A program made the position numbers and the translations under genes. Positions 5,924-6,473 of a DNA stretch of 6,473 nucleotides are shown one piece after another; position 1 is the stretch's first letter; each line of letters begins with the position of its first letter. Under the pieces are notes generated by a model that saw nothing but the letters and a program-made list of their open reading frames with translations, searched no databases and had not been told where the DNA came from. This stretch comes from Pseudomonadota bacterium (GTDB lineage: Bacteria > Bdellovibrionota > JAFGOL01): NCBI GenBank assembly GCA_026390535.1, contig JAPLFT010000215.1, positions 1-6,473 of the forward strand, written 5' to 3'.

Positions 5924-6473
5924 TCAAGACATTATTTTATAGATAGGCTTTTTAAACATAACAACAAGTCCGAATATTAGAACAGCACCGTAACTTATCC
6001 ATGGGGAAATATCGCTTCCCACCATCAAAAATCCAAGGATTGTTGCAGAAATCAAAGCTAATATCACATAAGGTAATTGTGTAATTATGTGCCGTACAGA
6101 GGAAATCTTGTAAATACTTGAAGTGATTACAGATGTTGGCGAAAAAGGACTTAACATTTCGCCTGCTATACCACCTTCTAAAATTCCTGCAATGGTCATC
6201 ATGAGTCCTGTGTTTCCTGCCAATTGTCCGGCTATCGGTAGCAGCAGAGGTGTTAAAAAAGTAAAGGTTATAAAACTATTTCCCATCAGTAGCGTGGTAA
6301 ATACGGACATTATAAAAACAGCAACGGGAAATATCGAACTTCCTATCTTAATCTTGAAAAGACTGATTATGTAATACACTGTTCCAAGGTCGGATAAAAC
6401 TCTTACCAATGCTAGAGAAAGGATCATCAGGACTATATAACCTATATTTTCTTTGATCGAGTGCAACAGAACC
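5924..6473 (-). CDS. Multi-pass membrane transporter, C-terminal part (NhaC / ion transporter superfamily-like)
   Basis: The frame is open to the window edge, so the 5' part lies to the right; about 182 residues are visible. The TTG at 6466 is not a convincing start. Counted from that codon, hydrophobic stretches lie near 9-28, 43-62, 67-82, 86-105, 131-150 and 155-172, typical of an inner-membrane carrier. GNSFITFTFLTPLLLPIA and, after a glycine-rich segment, GEMLSPFSPTSVITSS with VRHIITQLPYVI resemble the second half of Na+/H+ antiporters of the NhaC family, where GDxxSPxSDT and HVxTQLPY occur. The Asp residues of that motif are replaced here by Glu and Pro, so the substrate may not be sodium; a DUF401-type or other ion transporter superfamily carrier is also possible. 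The sigma-54 activator gene follows 64 bases downstream and may be co-transcribed. Confidence 0.65.
   Translation of the reverse strand, partial: VLLHSIKENIGYIVLMILSLALVRVLSDLGTVYYIISLFKIKIGSSIFPVAVFIMSVFTTLLMGNSFITFTFLTPLLLPIAGQLAGNTGLMMTIAGILEGGIAGEMLSPFSPTSVITSSIYKISSVRHIITQLPYVILALISATILGFLMVGSDISPWISYGAVLIFGLVVMFKKPIYKIMS

Overview
The window is AT-rich bacterial chromosome with ordinary housekeeping genes on the + strand (left two thirds) and a damaged regulator plus a transporter on the - strand (right third), meeting at a long non-coding palindromic element. The taxon cannot be fixed from sequence alone. Frequent AGA/AGG codons, strong GGAGG-type ribosome sites, the dprA-topA pair, a TopA with four C-terminal zinc ribbons and a sigma-54 activator fit a low-GC, probably anaerobic bacterium. 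The TopA motif around 'FYKTKKSAQDAHEAIRP' looks to me less like typical Firmicutes and more like Deltaproteobacteria or Planctomycetes, but this is only an impression.

Left part (1-4588, + strand): the C-terminal 214 residues of L-aspartate oxidase (nadB, NAD biosynthesis), then a 5'-truncated remnant of nucleoside diphosphate kinase (ndk) behind a perfect extended -10 promoter, then dprA (loading of RecA on incoming single-stranded DNA), then topA (topoisomerase I, relief of negative supercoils), then an unrecognised 95-residue helical protein with its own promoter-like sequence and a strong ribosome site. The ndk remnant ends only 7 bases before dprA, so dprA probably depends on the old ndk transcript.

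Middle (4589-4898): no gene. Almost the whole gap is a 284-bp nested palindrome: 41-bp outer arms, two further interior arm segments and two central hairpins, one with 31-bp arms carrying a single mismatch. It lies between convergent genes and encodes no transposase. It is best described as a MITE-like or large structured palindromic element, possibly also acting as a two-way transcript end.

Right part (4899-6473, - strand): a sigma-54 enhancer-binding protein with no N-terminal sensor domain, split into two frames at an exact 7-bp tandem duplication. Upstream of it in the same direction is the C-terminal part of a multi-pass membrane transporter resembling the NhaC / ion transporter superfamily. 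The two are probably one transcription unit.

The three points most worth a second look are the palindromic element, the 7-bp duplication in the regulator and the beheaded ndk in front of dprA.
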